A stretch of DNA of 64,000 bases from Anaerolineae bacterium (GCA_022843745.1 JALHNB010000017.1:1-64000); one strand, 5' to 3'. Counted from the stretch's first letter, positions 26,345 through 36,086 are shown. Translations and numbers: made by a program. The notes: generated by a model not told the origin, from the letters alone.

Positions 26345-29245
26345 ATGACTCAGGACAAAATCGTCGTTCGCGGCGCTCGTGAACATAACCTGAAGAATAT
26401 TGATGTCGAAATTCCACGAAATAAACTCGTCGTCATTACAGGGTTATCCGGTTCGGGAAAATCCTCATTGGCGTTTGATACCATTTTCGCCGAAGGTCAG
26501 CGGCGCTATGTCGAGAGCCTGAGCGCCTATGCTCGGCAGTTCCTCGGCCAGATGGAAAAACCGGATGTCGACCAGATCGAAGGACTCAGTCCGGCGGTAT
26601 CCATCGACCAAAAAGGCGTGAGTCAGAATCCACGCTCGACTGTCGGCACAGTCACAGAAATTTACGATTATTTACGTCTGCTCTACGCCCGCGTTGGCAT
26701 CCCGCACTGTCCGGTGTGCGGCGAAGAAGTGGTCGCCCAGAGTGCTCAACAGGTCGTGGATGCGGTTCAATCCCTGCCCGATGGCACACGCACGCAGATT
26801 CTTGCGCCGATCATCAAAGGGCGCAAAGGACATCACGAGAAAGTTTTTGAAGATGTGCGTAAAGGCGGCTTCCAGCGTGTGCGTGTGGATGGCACTGTGC
26901 GCGACATCGAAGAAGAAATTACGCTGGATCGCTACGGCATTCACAATATTGATATTGTGGTTGACCGCCTGATTATCCGACATTACGAAGATCATGATTC
27001 TGAAGAAGCAAAAAGCGCGGAGTCCCGACTCACCGACGCTATCGAGACCGCGCTGGAATTGGGCGATGGCGTGGTAATTATCAACAACATCAGCCTCGAC
27101 CCACCGGAAGACATTCTTTTTAGCGAACATCTGGCTTGCGTGCATGGTCACGGCAGCCTGCCGGAGATCGAACCACGTACATTCAGCTTTAACACGCCAA
27201 AAGGCGCTTGCCCGGACTGCCAAGGGCTTGGTTTCCGTCTGGAATTTGACCCCGATCTGATCGTCCCGAACCCGGATTTGAGTCTTGCGCAGGGCGCGAT
27301 CAACGGCAACGGCTGGAATCTGGAAGAAGAAAGCAGTTGGGGACGCGGCCTCATCGCCGGAATCGCCAACGCTTACAATTTCTCGCTCGACACACCCTGG
27401 CGCGAAATGAAGCCAGAGCATCAGAAGCTTATCCTTCACGGCACAAATGGGCGCAAAGTCCAGGTACGCTATTCCAACTCGCGCGGCGATTATCGTGAAT
27501 ATACAACGGCGTTTGAGGGGGTTTTGAACAACCTTGCCCGTCGCTACCGCGAGACGAACTCCGATATGATGCGCGAGATGTTCGAGCAGTACATGGCTAA
27601 AGTACCCTGCAACACCTGCCAGGGTAAACGTCTGCGCCCGGAAGCATTGGCTGTGACCATCGCTGCCAAGTCAATTTTTGCCATCAGCCTCCTCCCCATT
27701 TCAGAGCTGCTTGGCTGGGTCGAGTCACTGCGTGGGCCGAATGCGCTGCTGAATGAACGCGAACAGCAAATCGCTTATCAGATTCTGAAAGAGATCGCGG
27801 CGCGAGTCGGCTTCCTGAACAACGTCGGGCTGAATTATCTCACGTTAGCGCGCTCTGCCGGATCACTCAGCGGCGGCGAGGCACAGCGCATCCGTCTGGC
27901 GACTCAGATCGGCAGCCGTCTTACAGGTGTACTCTATGTGCTGGATGAGCCTTCTATCGGCTTACACCAGCGCGACAACGCCAAGTTGATCGACACCTTG
28001 ATGGAGATGCGCGACCTGGGTAATACGCTTCTCGTCGTCGAGCATGACGAAGAAACGATGCGCAGCGCCGATTGGCTGATCGACCTCGGCCCCGGCGCGG
28101 GTGAGTACGGCGGCTATATCATCGCTGAAGGCACGCCCGAAGAGGTGATGAAAGTTGAGGACAGTCTCACAGGTGCATACCTCTCAGGGCGCTTGTCGAT
28201 TGAAGTGCCGGAAAAGCGGCGCGAAGGCAACGGCCAAGTCATCAAGGTGCGTGGCGCACGTGAGAATAACCTCAAAAATCTGGATGTCGATATTCCGCTT
28301 GGCAAATTAGTTTGCATCACAGGTGTGAGTGGCAGCGGCAAAAGTACGCTGATGGTCGATATTCTCCACACAAAGCTGGCGCAGGTTATCAACGGCAGCA
28401 AGGAACGCCCCGGCCTACATGACAAGATTGAGGGCATTGAGCAAATCGACAAGATCATCAATATCGACCAGAGTCCCATCGGGCGGACACCGCGCAGCAA
28501 CCCCGGTACCTATACCAAGATGTTCGACGCTATCCGCACGCTGTTCACGGAGCTGCCGGAAAGCAAAATTCGCGGCTATACCGCCGGACGCTTCAGCTTT
28601 AACGTCAAGGGTGGGCGCTGCGAGAACTGCCAGGGTCAGGGTGTGCTTCAGATCGAGATGCAGTTCTTGCCGGATATTTATGTGCCCTGCGAGGTGTGTC
28701 GCGGCACGCGCTATAACCGCGAGACACTCCAGGTTCACTATAAAGGAAAGAGCATCGCGCAGGTGCTTGACACGACAGTGACCGAAGGCTTGGAATTTTT
28801 TGCCAACATTCCTACCATCTTCACCAAATTACAAACGCTGGAAGCAGTCGGCCTGGGCTATATCCGCATCGGCCAACCCGCGACAACTCTCAGCGGTGGC
28901 GAAGCGCAGCGCATCAAACTCAGCCGCGAACTTTCGAAACGCGCCACCGGGCAAACGCTTTACATTCTCGATGAGCCATCGACTGGCCTCCACGCAGCGG
29001 ACGTAAAACGACTGATTCAGGTTTTGCAGCAGCTTGTCGATTATGGCAACACCGTTCTCGTGATCGAGCATAATCTGGACATCATCAAAGTCTCCGATCA
29101 CCTGATTGACCTGGGGCCGGAGGGCGGCGACGCGGGTGGATACATCATCGCGACGGGTACACCGGAAGAAATAGCGATGGTGGAGGAAAGCTACACAGGT
29201 CAATTTTTAAGGCCGTATCTGAAAATGACCGAGCCTGTGAAATGA
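26345..29245 (+). CDS. uvrA: Excinuclease ABC subunit A
   Basis: A 966-residue UvrA, normal length, starting [19 protein letters not shown] at ATG 26345. It recognises bulky DNA lesions and loads UvrB in nucleotide excision repair. It has two ABC ATPase modules (Walker [10 protein letters not shown] and GVSGSGKST; signatures [12 protein letters not shown] and [12 protein letters not shown]). Zinc-binding Cys pairs are [32 protein letters not shown] and CEVCRGTRY. It has a strong promoter and a possible SOS box upstream. The last codons overlap the alkB start (ATGA). Confidence 0.98.
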   Translation: MTQDKIVVRGAREHNLKNIDVEIPRNKLVVITGLSGSGKSSLAFDTIFAEGQRRYVESLSAYARQFLGQMEKPDVDQIEGLSPAVSIDQKGVSQNPRSTVGTVTEIYDYLRLLYARVGIPHCPVCGEEVVAQSAQQVVDAVQSLPDGTRTQILAPIIKGRKGHHEKVFEDVRKGGFQRVRVDGTVRDIEEEITLDRYGIHNIDIVVDRLIIRHYEDHDSEEAKSAESRLTDAIETALELGDGVVIINNISLDPPEDILFSEHLACVHGHGSLPEIEPRTFSFNTPKGACPDCQGLGFRLEFDPDLIVPNPDLSLAQGAINGNGWNLEEESSWGRGLIAGIANAYNFSLDTPWREMKPEHQKLILHGTNGRKVQVRYSNSRGDYREYTTAFEGVLNNLARRYRETNSDMMREMFEQYMAKVPCNTCQGKRLRPEALAVTIAAKSIFAISLLPISELLGWVESLRGPNALLNEREQQIAYQILKEIAARVGFLNNVGLNYLTLARSAGSLSGGEAQRIRLATQIGSRLTGVLYVLDEPSIGLHQRDNAKLIDTLMEMRDLGNTLLVVEHDEETMRSADWLIDLGPGAGEYGGYIIAEGTPEEVMKVEDSLTGAYLSGRLSIEVPEKRREGNGQVIKVRGARENNLKNLDVDIPLGKLVCITGVSGSGKSTLMVDILHTKLAQVINGSKERPGLHDKIEGIEQIDKIINIDQSPIGRTPRSNPGTYTKMFDAIRTLFTELPESKIRGYTAGRFSFNVKGGRCENCQGQGVLQIEMQFLPDIYVPCEVCRGTRYNRETLQVHYKGKSIAQVLDTTVTEGLEFFANIPTIFTKLQTLEAVGLGYIRIGQPATTLSGGEAQRIKLSRELSKRATGQTLYILDEPSTGLHAADVKRLIQVLQQLVDYGNTVLVIEHNLDIIKVSDHLIDLGPEGGDAGGYIIATGTPEEIAMVEESYTGQFLRPYLKMTEPVK

Positions 29246-29832
29246 TCCAGCCGCCCGAAATTTTAGCGATGCCGGACGCTGAAGTGCTGTACTATCCCAA
29301 CCTGTTCAGCACTTCAGAAAGCGTCGATTTCTTTCAGGATTTAACCCTGTCAATCGCCTGGGAGCAGCGCGAAATCAGATTCCCCGGCAAGCTTGTATCG
29401 CTGCCGCGCCTGACAGCCTGGTATGGTGATCCCGGAAAAGCTTACCGCTACTCCGGCATGACTCACGAACCTCACGCCTGGACACATTCGCTGACGACCA
29501 TTAAAGAGCGTATTGAAGCTATCGCAGAGATGCAATTCAACAGCGTTTTATTGAATCTTTATCGCCACGAGCAGGACAGCGTTTCCTGGCACAGCGATGA
29601 CGAACCGGAATTGGGTGAAAATCCGGTCATCGCTTCGGTAAGTTTTGGAGCGACACGACTTTTTCAATTCAAACATAAGCACGAATCCAAACTTCGACGC
29701 ACGATTGACCTCACATCCGGCAGCCTGCTGTTGATGCGCGGTACAACTCAAAAATACTGGAAACACCAGATTCCAAAATCCAAAGAACCATGTGGCGCAC
29801 GTATCAACTTGACATTTCGGGTCATACAGTAG
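29242..29832 (+). CDS. alkB: Alpha-ketoglutarate-dependent dioxygenase, AlkB family
   Basis: A 196-residue Fe(II)/2-oxoglutarate dioxygenase. The metal-binding HxD is in SVSWHSDDEPELG, the distal His in KYWKHQIPKSK, and the 2OG-binding Arg pair in GARINLTFRVIQ. SVSFGATRLFQFKHK and LTAWYGDPGKAYRYSG are family landmarks. It reverses alkyl damage on DNA bases by oxidative demethylation. The ATG overlaps the uvrA stop by 4 bases, so the two are likely translationally coupled, forming a small DNA-repair operon. Confidence 0.93.
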   Translation: MIQPPEILAMPDAEVLYYPNLFSTSESVDFFQDLTLSIAWEQREIRFPGKLVSLPRLTAWYGDPGKAYRYSGMTHEPHAWTHSLTTIKERIEAIAEMQFNSVLLNLYRHEQDSVSWHSDDEPELGENPVIASVSFGATRLFQFKHKHESKLRRTIDLTSGSLLLMRGTTQKYWKHQIPKSKEPCGARINLTFRVIQ

Positions 29833-29874
29833 ATATTTTCCAGCATTCCTATTTTACATTTTTGAGGATGCTTC

Positions 29875-31080
29875 ATGAAAATTACGGCTGTCAAACCTTA
29901 TATTGTTTATGTCGAGTCCCGCCGTCGCAACCAGATGCTTGTCAAAATCGAGACTGATGACGGCGTTTATGGTTGGGGCGAGTCCGGCTTATCGGCACGT
30001 GAATTCGCTGTATCTGGCGCGGTACAGCACTATGCTGAATTTCTGGTCGGCAAAAACCCGTTTCAGATTGGGCGGCACTGGCAGGAAATGTACCGCAGTC
30101 AATATTTTGAAGGCGGGCGTGTCCTGACCGCAGCCATCTCCGCTATCGACATCGCATTGTATGATCTCAAAGGCAAGGCGCTCGGTGTTCCAGTTTATGA
30201 ACTCCTCGGCGGCAAACAGCGCGATTTTGTCCCCTGCTTCGCGACAGTTTTTATCGGCAATGTCGCACGCCGCCCCGGTGATAAAGGGCAGGAACGCGAT
30301 CTGGAAGCCTTGATTGATGGCGTAAAATTGTTGATTGACAACGACTGGCCTGCGATTCGCGTCGTATTGGCCTCATCGAATCCAGAGTATGGCGATGACG
30401 TATTTGAACCGCGTGAATCCATCGCGAAAACCGCCGAATACATGATCGCGGTTCGTGAAGCTGTCGGGTCAGGGCCAGTCATCGGTGTGGAGTATCATCA
30501 TCGGTTGAGTGTGGCGGAGGCCGCGTCTTTCTGCCAGCGGATGCCGTCTGGAACGATGGATTTTCTCGAAGAACCGATCCGCGACGAAACGCCGGAAGCC
30601 TATGAAGCGCTGCGAAAAATGACCGATGTACCGTTCGCGATTGGCGAGGAATTCAGCAGCAAGTGGCAGTTTTTGCCGTATATCGAGCGCGGCATCACCA
30701 ATTTCGCGCGGATTGATGTCTGCAACATCGGCGGTTTTACTGAGGCAATGAAGGTCGCGGGGTGGGCAGAGGCGCATTATATTGACCTCATGCCGCACAA
30801 TCCGCTTGGGCCGATCTGCGCAGCGGCGACGATTCATCTGGCCGCCGCCGTCCCCAATTTCTCGTGGATGGAAGTCCGCCTCTCGCCAACTGAAAATCTT
30901 GGGGTTTACGAGAATGACCTGTTTCCAGTGCAACCTGTCGCCGATGGCCCGAACTTTAAATTATCGGATGCCCCCGGCTTAGGCATTGATGTAAACGAGG
31001 AACTTGCCGCATCAATGAGTTATCAACCGTCTGAGCCGCCACATCTGCGCCGCCGCGATGGATCATTCACCAACTGGTAG
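29875..31080 (+). CDS. Enolase-superfamily sugar-acid dehydratase (mandelate racemase/galactonate dehydratase group)
   Basis: A 401-residue protein of the mandelate racemase/muconate lactonizing family. The N-terminal capping domain (residues 1-115) contains MLVKIETDDGVYGWGESG. The barrel carries the metal ligands in VIGVEYHHRLS, FLEEPIRDE and FAIGEEFSSKW, and an MPHNPLGPICAAATIHLA stretch typical of galactonate dehydratase-like members. It probably dehydrates an acid sugar to a 2-keto-3-deoxy acid; the exact sugar cannot be read. GAGGATG precedes the ATG. There is no sugar operon beside it, though a carbohydrate cluster lies 24 kb away. Confidence 0.87.
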   Translation: MKITAVKPYIVYVESRRRNQMLVKIETDDGVYGWGESGLSAREFAVSGAVQHYAEFLVGKNPFQIGRHWQEMYRSQYFEGGRVLTAAISAIDIALYDLKGKALGVPVYELLGGKQRDFVPCFATVFIGNVARRPGDKGQERDLEALIDGVKLLIDNDWPAIRVVLASSNPEYGDDVFEPRESIAKTAEYMIAVREAVGSGPVIGVEYHHRLSVAEAASFCQRMPSGTMDFLEEPIRDETPEAYEALRKMTDVPFAIGEEFSSKWQFLPYIERGITNFARIDVCNIGGFTEAMKVAGWAEAHYIDLMPHNPLGPICAAATIHLAAAVPNFSWMEVRLSPTENLGVYENDLFPVQPVADGPNFKLSDAPGLGIDVNEELAASMSYQPSEPPHLRRRDGSFTNW

Positions 31081-31086
31081 AGCAAC

Positions 31087-31113
31087 AAAGGGGTGCAACA
31101 TGCGCCCCTTTTT
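31087..31113 (+). terminator. Intrinsic terminator
   Basis: A 10-bp stem (AAAGGGGTGC / GCGCCCCTTT with one G-T pair) and loop AACAT, followed by TTTTT, directly after the dehydratase stop. Its 3' edge touches the xisI stop codon, so it may serve both convergent genes. Confidence 0.8.
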
Positions 31114-31444
31114 ATTGGCTTTCCTGCGAGGACGTTTCAGGAACTGTTTCGCCCGCATAGGCCAGAACAATCTGTTCGCGGGGTATTCCGGCACGAATCA
31201 ATTCCTTATACAGCGGCCTATCCGTCGTATCTTCGTCAATGATGACCGTATTGCCGACCACACGCGCCATGACGACAATGCCCAAATCAATTTTTTTGCG
31301 AGCATCATACTCTGGTATCACAATGACTGTGAAGATTTGACGCGGATGATCGCTCACAGCGTAAAGCGCCATATTGAAACCGGACACCGCATAATCTTCG
31401 ACTTCGTGCTGGACAATACCTGTTATATCAATCACTCGATCCAT
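31112..31444 (-). CDS. xisI: XisI-family protein
   Basis: A 110-residue intact XisI. Conserved stretches are ITGIVQHEVEDYAVSGFNMA, FTVIVIPEYDARKKIDLGIVVMARVVG, split here as VIPEYDARKKID, and IDEDTTDRPLYKELIRAGIP with EQIVLAYAGE near the end. XisI and XisH were named for control of fdxN-element excision in heterocystous cyanobacteria. Homologues are widespread in bacteria without that element, and their role there is unknown. The ATG lies inside the 3' end of the xisH frame (13-base overlap), the usual coupled arrangement. The partner xisH is broken here. Confidence 0.88.
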   Translation of the reverse strand: MDRVIDITGIVQHEVEDYAVSGFNMALYAVSDHPRQIFTVIVIPEYDARKKIDLGIVVMARVVGNTVIIDEDTTDRPLYKELIRAGIPREQIVLAYAGETVPETSSQESQ

Positions 31445-31842
31445 CGCACAACTTCCTCTTCCTCTAAATCAATGATGACTAATTTGATCTGATATTCCTC
31501 AATCGTTTTTCGAACGATTCTGTCAAAAAGTCTCGTAAACACATCATCAGGAATTGCGAGATATAGTTCAGCAGTCATTCCCAATTCTATCATCATCATA
31601 CGATAGATGATATATTGCCCGATTGCACCGTATAACTCATCCGTACTACTCTTTCTATCCGCAAAACATTTAACTTCCACCAACAATATTTGCTGGTCTG
31701 TACCATTTACCTGTCGTATAGCACTCAAATCCACATAAGTTCTACGCTTATGAACAAACAGAGAATAGGGTGCCTATATCATTCACCCATCCTTCTGCAA
31801 CGACCGCACAACTTGCTCGTGACACTGATCGAGTTTTGGCAC
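31432..31842 (-). pseudogene. xisH: xisH with two in-frame stop codons
   Basis: Read in a single frame from GTG 31842 (AAGAAGGAG upstream), the gene encodes a complete XisH of 136 codons, the family length. Codon 20 is TGA (31785-31783), where the family has the Trp of KDGW, and codon 23 is TAG (31776-31774). After the stops the frame continues without gaps: APYSLFVHKRRTYVDLSA, then the nuclease-like VEVK (ILLVEVKCFADRK) and IDLEEEEVVRWIE. This last part would be open from about 31773 on. XisH has a PD-(D/E)XK-like nuclease fold; the lost N-terminus makes this copy probably inactive unless a shorter product is made. Confidence 0.82.
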
Positions 31843-31993
31843 CTGTATCTCCTTCTTAACGCCAAAATTATACTTCGTTACATAAATTCACCACAGAGAC
31901 CGCAATTTAGACAATATGCACAGTTTTTTACGGGTTTATTTATATTTCTTACCTAAACGCTAAGGATTTTTCGGGACTTGCAAGGTATACTGA

Positions 31994-32002
31994 TGGTACA
32001 AT
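31994..32002 (+). promoter_or_regulatory. Possible extended -10 promoter of the glutamate dehydrogenase gene
   Basis: TGG-TACAAT fits an extended -10 (TGnTATAAT, one mismatch). No good -35 is visible. Predicted start is near 32009, about 68 bases before the ATG. Confidence 0.35.
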
Positions 32003-32076
32003 GTTGTTTATCTTTCGAATAAACAGCGAGTTTTTTGACAAATAAAAGCCAATTTTGGCGAGGAGACACCCCCACT

Positions 32077-33360
32077 ATGGTGGCCGCTTTAATGAATACA
32101 CGTGTAGAACCCCACATTACGAGCGCGTATCACACCGCAATTGCCCAATACAACCGGGCAACCCAATATCTTGATCTGGAAGATGACCTGGTTGATTTCA
32201 TGCGCTATCCCCGGCGCGAATTTACGGTCAATTTCCCGGTACGCCGCGACAACGGCAAAATTGAGATGTTCACCGGATACCGCGTTCATCACAGCACGGT
32301 GCTTGGCCCATCAAAAGGCGGCATCCGTTACAGCATGGACGTGACACTGGACGAAGTACGTGCGCTGGCGATGTGGATGACCTGGAAATGTGCGCTCGTC
32401 AATATCCCCTATGGCGGCGCAAAAGGCGGCGTTCTGGTCGATCCCAAGTCTCTCAGCCTCCGCGAACTTGAAAATCTGACGCGCCGCTATGCTTCTGAAT
32501 TGATCCCACTTATCAGCCCACATTCCGATATTCCCGCCCCTGATATGGGTACAACACCGCAGATCATGGCCTGGATTATGGATACCTACAGCATGACCGT
32601 CGGCTATTCTGTCCCGGCGATTGTTACTGGTAAACCGATCAATATCGGTGGCAGCCAGGGACGCACCGAAGCCACAGGACGCGGTGTTGTCATCTGCACG
32701 ATGGAAGCGCTCAAGCAGCTAGGCAAAAGCAACAAATCCAAAACCAATGTCGCGATTCAGGGTTTCGGTAATGTCGGCTCGAATGCCGCTGCCTATGCCT
32801 ATGAGATGGGCTTCAATGTCGTCGCCGTGAGCGATATTTATGGTGGCATTTATAATGCAAATGGCCTGGATATTCCTGCTGTTTTGACCCATTTTAAACA
32901 GACAGGTTCGCTGACAAATTTTCCTGAAAGTGAACCCCTGACCAACGACGAGTTGCTAACCTGCCGCTGCGATGTGCTCATCCCCGCCGCGATGGAAAAC
33001 CAGATCACTGAGGATAATGCCAGCCGTATTCAGGCAAAATTGATCGTTGAGGGCGCGAATGGCCCGACCACCCCCGAAGCCGACGACATCATTGATGATC
33101 GCGGTATTACGCTCGTGCCGGATATTCTGGCGAACGCGGGCGGTGTGGTCGTCTCCTATTTCGAATGGGTGCAGGATTTGCAGTCATTCGCCTGGGACAA
33201 AGACGAAGTTTTCCGCCAGCTTCAGCGGATAATGGTCAACAGTTATTATGGAACTGTCGAAGTCGCCGAAAAGCATCAGGTCAACATGCGGATGGCCGCG
33301 CAGATCACGGCAATTCAGCGTGTCGCGGATGCGCTCAAGACGCGCGGATTCTATCCCTAG
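32077..33360 (+). CDS. gdhA: Glutamate dehydrogenase (Glu/Leu/Phe/Val family)
   Basis: A 427-residue amino-acid dehydrogenase. The substrate lysines lie in GPSKGGIRY and CALVNIPYGGAKGG, the catalytic Asp in SDIPAPDMGT, and the nucleotide-binding Rossmann motif in VAIQGFGNVGSNAA. ANAGGVVVSYFEWVQ is a glutamate dehydrogenase hallmark. It interconverts glutamate and 2-oxoglutarate plus ammonia with NAD(P). The ATG at 32077 (MVAALMNTRVE) has GAGGAG upstream; an earlier TTG adds 14 unconserved residues. A terminator hairpin follows the stop. Confidence 0.94.
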   Translation: MVAALMNTRVEPHITSAYHTAIAQYNRATQYLDLEDDLVDFMRYPRREFTVNFPVRRDNGKIEMFTGYRVHHSTVLGPSKGGIRYSMDVTLDEVRALAMWMTWKCALVNIPYGGAKGGVLVDPKSLSLRELENLTRRYASELIPLISPHSDIPAPDMGTTPQIMAWIMDTYSMTVGYSVPAIVTGKPINIGGSQGRTEATGRGVVICTMEALKQLGKSNKSKTNVAIQGFGNVGSNAAAYAYEMGFNVVAVSDIYGGIYNANGLDIPAVLTHFKQTGSLTNFPESEPLTNDELLTCRCDVLIPAAMENQITEDNASRIQAKLIVEGANGPTTPEADDIIDDRGITLVPDILANAGGVVVSYFEWVQDLQSFAWDKDEVFRQLQRIMVNSYYGTVEVAEKHQVNMRMAAQITAIQRVADALKTRGFYP

Positions 33361-33390
33361 TCTCTAGGTTCGAAACGAAAATGATTAAGA

Positions 33391-33419
33391 TGGGTTGCAT
33401 ATATTGTGCAGCCCATTTT
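33391..33419 (+). terminator. Intrinsic terminator of gdhA
   Basis: A 9-bp stem (TGGGTTGCA / TGCAGCCCA, one G-T pair), loop TATATTG, then TTTTG. It lies 30 bases past the gdhA stop. Confidence 0.75.
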
Positions 33420-33511
33420 GCTTATCGGCTGCAAAAAGGTTATCCTTCCTTCGCGTGTGGAAATAAAGTTTTGGTTCCCTCGCTCATGGAAATAATATGT
33501 AGGCACATTGG

Positions 33512-35650
33512 ATGAATGTTATCGACCAGATTTTGAACTGGCTGGGTATGAAACCAACCACGCCGGAAAAAAACCCTGTTCATGAATTGCTCGAAGCCGG
33601 ACAGCGCTCCAAACGAGCCGAAGATTTTCCTACAGCTTTGGAAGCTCTGAGTCGCGCTGGGAAAATGGCCGAGACAAAACACGATCTGACCGCCCTCGTC
33701 GTTATCACCCTACATCAGGCTGAAATTTTCATCTATCAGGCGAAATGGGCAGAAGCCGAGCATCTTTTGCTTACCCTGCGTCACAAAGCGCAAAATACCG
33801 GGCAGCGCACCCAGATGGCCTATACACTGGATATGCTGGGCACACTGGCGCAGGCCAAAGGCGATTGGGGAGAAGCCCGCGCCTATTTTGAGCAAGCGCT
33901 CAAGGTCGGGCGTACAGCGGGCAGTCTCGGCGGCGAAGGCCGGGCGCTCGGTCATCTGGCAGACACTTATCTTCAAGAAAACAACGCCAGCTATGCCGTC
34001 TACCTGCTACGCGATTCGGTCACCAAGCTCAATATGAGTGGCGACATTGAATACAGCAGCTATTTTGTCGCGCGGCTGGGATATGCTTTAATTTTGAGTG
34101 GGCAAGAAACTGAAGGCGAACATCTTCTAAAACGAGCGCTGAATCTGGCGGAACAAATGCGCCACCGCCGCTATGAACGCATTTGCCTGCTTCTGCTGGG
34201 CGAACGCACAATGGTAAGTCTGCGCTATGAAGAGGCGCATAAGTATTATCAACGCGCATTGGCGCTGCTCAACCCTGCCGATCACCACCGAGAATACATC
34301 ACCACACTATGCCACCTGAGCAAAATATCGCTCCATCTGCAAAATCTGACCGATGCACTCACCTACGCGCAACAGGCAGTGGAAGCCAGCGGAAGCATTG
34401 AAGATTTTGAGTTAAAGGCAATGGCGCAGGGTATCTTGGGTATCACGCTTCGTGCAAGCGGACAAAGCGCAAAAGCGATCACGCATCTGGAAACAGCCTC
34501 CGAGCATTATCAACAGATCAATAAAAACACACGCATCGAAATTCTGCGGAATTTGGGCGCGGCGCAGGCTGATATTGGCGATGAACGGGCGATTGCGACC
34601 TATACCCAGGCGATTGACGCTGCCCAAACGCTGGATAACTCATTAGAGCTTGCGCAGGCACGCCTTGAACTAGGGCTGGTTTATGCACGGCGCAAACAGA
34701 TGCAGGCCGCGATTCAGGAATGGGTGGCGGCTCTAGGGATCTATGAGGCCGGACGTTATTATGCCCAGGTCGCACGACTGCGCTGCGATATTGGCAACGC
34801 TCGCAAATATCTGGGGCAAGGCCAACGTGCGATGAAAGAATATGAGCAAGCGCTCGTGACGCTAAACTCGATTGACGATTGGACGACACGCGGAATAGTG
34901 CTTTCCAACGCGGCCAATGCCTATGCAGATCAGGGCGATATGGATTCTGCCGATGCCTTTTTCAGCGAATCAATCACGATTGCCAGCCAGACGGGTGATC
35001 GCGTGGCTGAGGCGACACGGCGCGGCAATTATGGCTGGTTTTTACACGCGACAGGTCGTTCAAAACAGGCTGTTTCTACCCTCGAATACGCCATCCGCCT
35101 GAGCGACGAACAAAAACTTGACCTGCAAGTGGCGATTCAAACCGATAATATGGGACTGGCACACAACGCACTGGGCAATGAGGGAGCAGCACTGACCTAT
35201 CATGAGCAAGCGCTGGAACAAATCAGCAACCTGAATGAGCCACACTGGAAGTCGATTATCCAGATCAACCTGGCGAATTCGCTCCTCGGTCACTCGCGCA
35301 CTGACGAAGCAGCCGTTTTGCTGGACGAGGCGCTGCGCGAGGGACGCGCTCAGGAAGATGTCGAAGTCATCATTCGGGCGCTCACCGGGCAAGCCAGAAT
35401 CGCATTGGTACGAGGCCAGTTTGAAGAATCAGGCACGATGATTAATCACGCCGTTACCCAGGCGCGACGAGCCGATATGCGCCGCCTGCTAGCCGAGGCG
35501 CTGCGCACCCAGAGCGAACAGCAAGCGGCGATCAATCATCCAGAGCAATCATTAGCAATATGGGACGAAGCCCAAAAGCTGTTTAATGTGCTGCATACGC
35601 CAATCAAGCAGTTGCAACCCCAATGGCTCGACAGCCTGACTGAGAAATAG
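33512..35650 (+). CDS. Large TPR-repeat protein
   Basis: A 712-residue soluble protein built almost wholly of tetratricopeptide repeats (at least a dozen, e.g. GDWGEARAYFEQALKVG, QGQRAMKEYEQALVTLNSI, GNEGAALTYHEQALEQ). TPR arrays are protein-interaction scaffolds. No enzymatic, DNA-binding or kinase domain is visible, so the partner is unknown. It may be the sensing half of a regulator, as in AfsR/MalT-like proteins, without the output domain. The stop TAG lies in the first of three 24-bp in-frame repeats that would add TYSLTEKQ-type units if read through. Confidence 0.85.
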   Translation: MNVIDQILNWLGMKPTTPEKNPVHELLEAGQRSKRAEDFPTALEALSRAGKMAETKHDLTALVVITLHQAEIFIYQAKWAEAEHLLLTLRHKAQNTGQRTQMAYTLDMLGTLAQAKGDWGEARAYFEQALKVGRTAGSLGGEGRALGHLADTYLQENNASYAVYLLRDSVTKLNMSGDIEYSSYFVARLGYALILSGQETEGEHLLKRALNLAEQMRHRRYERICLLLLGERTMVSLRYEEAHKYYQRALALLNPADHHREYITTLCHLSKISLHLQNLTDALTYAQQAVEASGSIEDFELKAMAQGILGITLRASGQSAKAITHLETASEHYQQINKNTRIEILRNLGAAQADIGDERAIATYTQAIDAAQTLDNSLELAQARLELGLVYARRKQMQAAIQEWVAALGIYEAGRYYAQVARLRCDIGNARKYLGQGQRAMKEYEQALVTLNSIDDWTTRGIVLSNAANAYADQGDMDSADAFFSESITIASQTGDRVAEATRRGNYGWFLHATGRSKQAVSTLEYAIRLSDEQKLDLQVAIQTDNMGLAHNALGNEGAALTYHEQALEQISNLNEPHWKSIIQINLANSLLGHSRTDEAAVLLDEALREGRAQEDVEVIIRALTGQARIALVRGQFEESGTMINHAVTQARRADMRRLLAEALRTQSEQQAAINHPEQSLAIWDEAQKLFNVLHTPIKQLQPQWLDSLTEK

Positions 35651-35704
35651 ACTTATAGCTTAACTGAGAAGCAGACTTATAGCCTGACTGAGAAACAGAC
35701 CTAA
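35633..35704 (+). repeat. Three 24-bp in-frame tandem repeats at the 3' end of the TPR gene
   Basis: The units start at 35633, 35657 and 35681. Read in the frame of the TPR gene each encodes S-L-T-E-K-Q-T-Y. In unit 1 the Gln codon CAG is TAG, the annotated stop (35648-35650). Units 2 and 3 keep CAG, and the frame then ends at TAA 35702-35704. Differences between units are mostly silent (CTG/TTA, AAA/AAG). Confidence 0.85.
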
Positions 35705-35707
35705 ATC

Positions 35708-35863
35708 TTATTGATTTAAAATTCCGCTTTGATAAACAAGAAGGTAGATGAGCATACCGAGGTAAATGCTGGCGACGAGGATTTGCCAGCGGGGCGGTGG
35801 TGCTGCATCGGCGTATTTCTTTAATAAGTCACGCAAACGTTCGATAGTATCCTGAATCTGCAT
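35708..35863 (-). CDS. 51-residue single-pass membrane protein
   Basis: A short gene in the gap after the TPR protein, on the minus strand. It starts MQIQDTIERLRDLLKKYADA at ATG 35863 with AAGG seven bases upstream. An N-terminal amphipathic charged helix is followed by PPPRW and one hydrophobic helix (ILVASIYLGMLIYLLVY), then a short QSGILNQ tail. The pattern, a cytoplasmic helix anchored by one membrane segment, is coherent and unlikely by chance. I do not recognise a family. It ends within 4 bases of the repeat tract behind the TPR gene. Confidence 0.6.
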   Translation of the reverse strand: MQIQDTIERLRDLLKKYADAAPPPRWQILVASIYLGMLIYLLVYQSGILNQ

Positions 35864-35937
35864 TTCATGACCTTATGATAACTATAGAATTTGACATACC
35901 TTAATCGGTTGGGACATTAACAGATTACCCTATGACT

Positions 35938-35958
35938 CTTCTTATGACCATTAAGAAG
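35938..35958. repeat. CTTCTTA/TAAGAAG inverted repeat
   Basis: A perfect 7-bp inverted repeat with a 7-base spacer lies in the 223-base gap between the small membrane protein and the glycosyltransferase. It could be an operator or a hairpin; no T-tract follows. The rest of the gap shows no gene. Confidence 0.4.
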
Positions 35959-36086
35959 TGGGGTTCTCCGTGATATTTTAGGAAAATTCTCACAAAGCAG
36001 AGGCATTATCCAACTTTTGTCACAGTAGATATTTCATGCGGATGTTAGACTTTAGGGTTCATTGATGCACATCTAGATGGAGTTTT

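Noticed and set aside
26672-27439. Open frame of 255 codons opposite uvrA
   Set aside because: Antisense to the conserved zinc-module part of UvrA; no independent ribosome site or motif.
31774-31785. Recoding of TGA/TAG in xisH as sense codons
   Set aside because: All other genes in the window use the standard code with TGG for Trp, and two different stops are affected.
33391-33511. Small RNA gene after gdhA
   Set aside because: Only a terminator hairpin is visible; no promoter or conserved structure.
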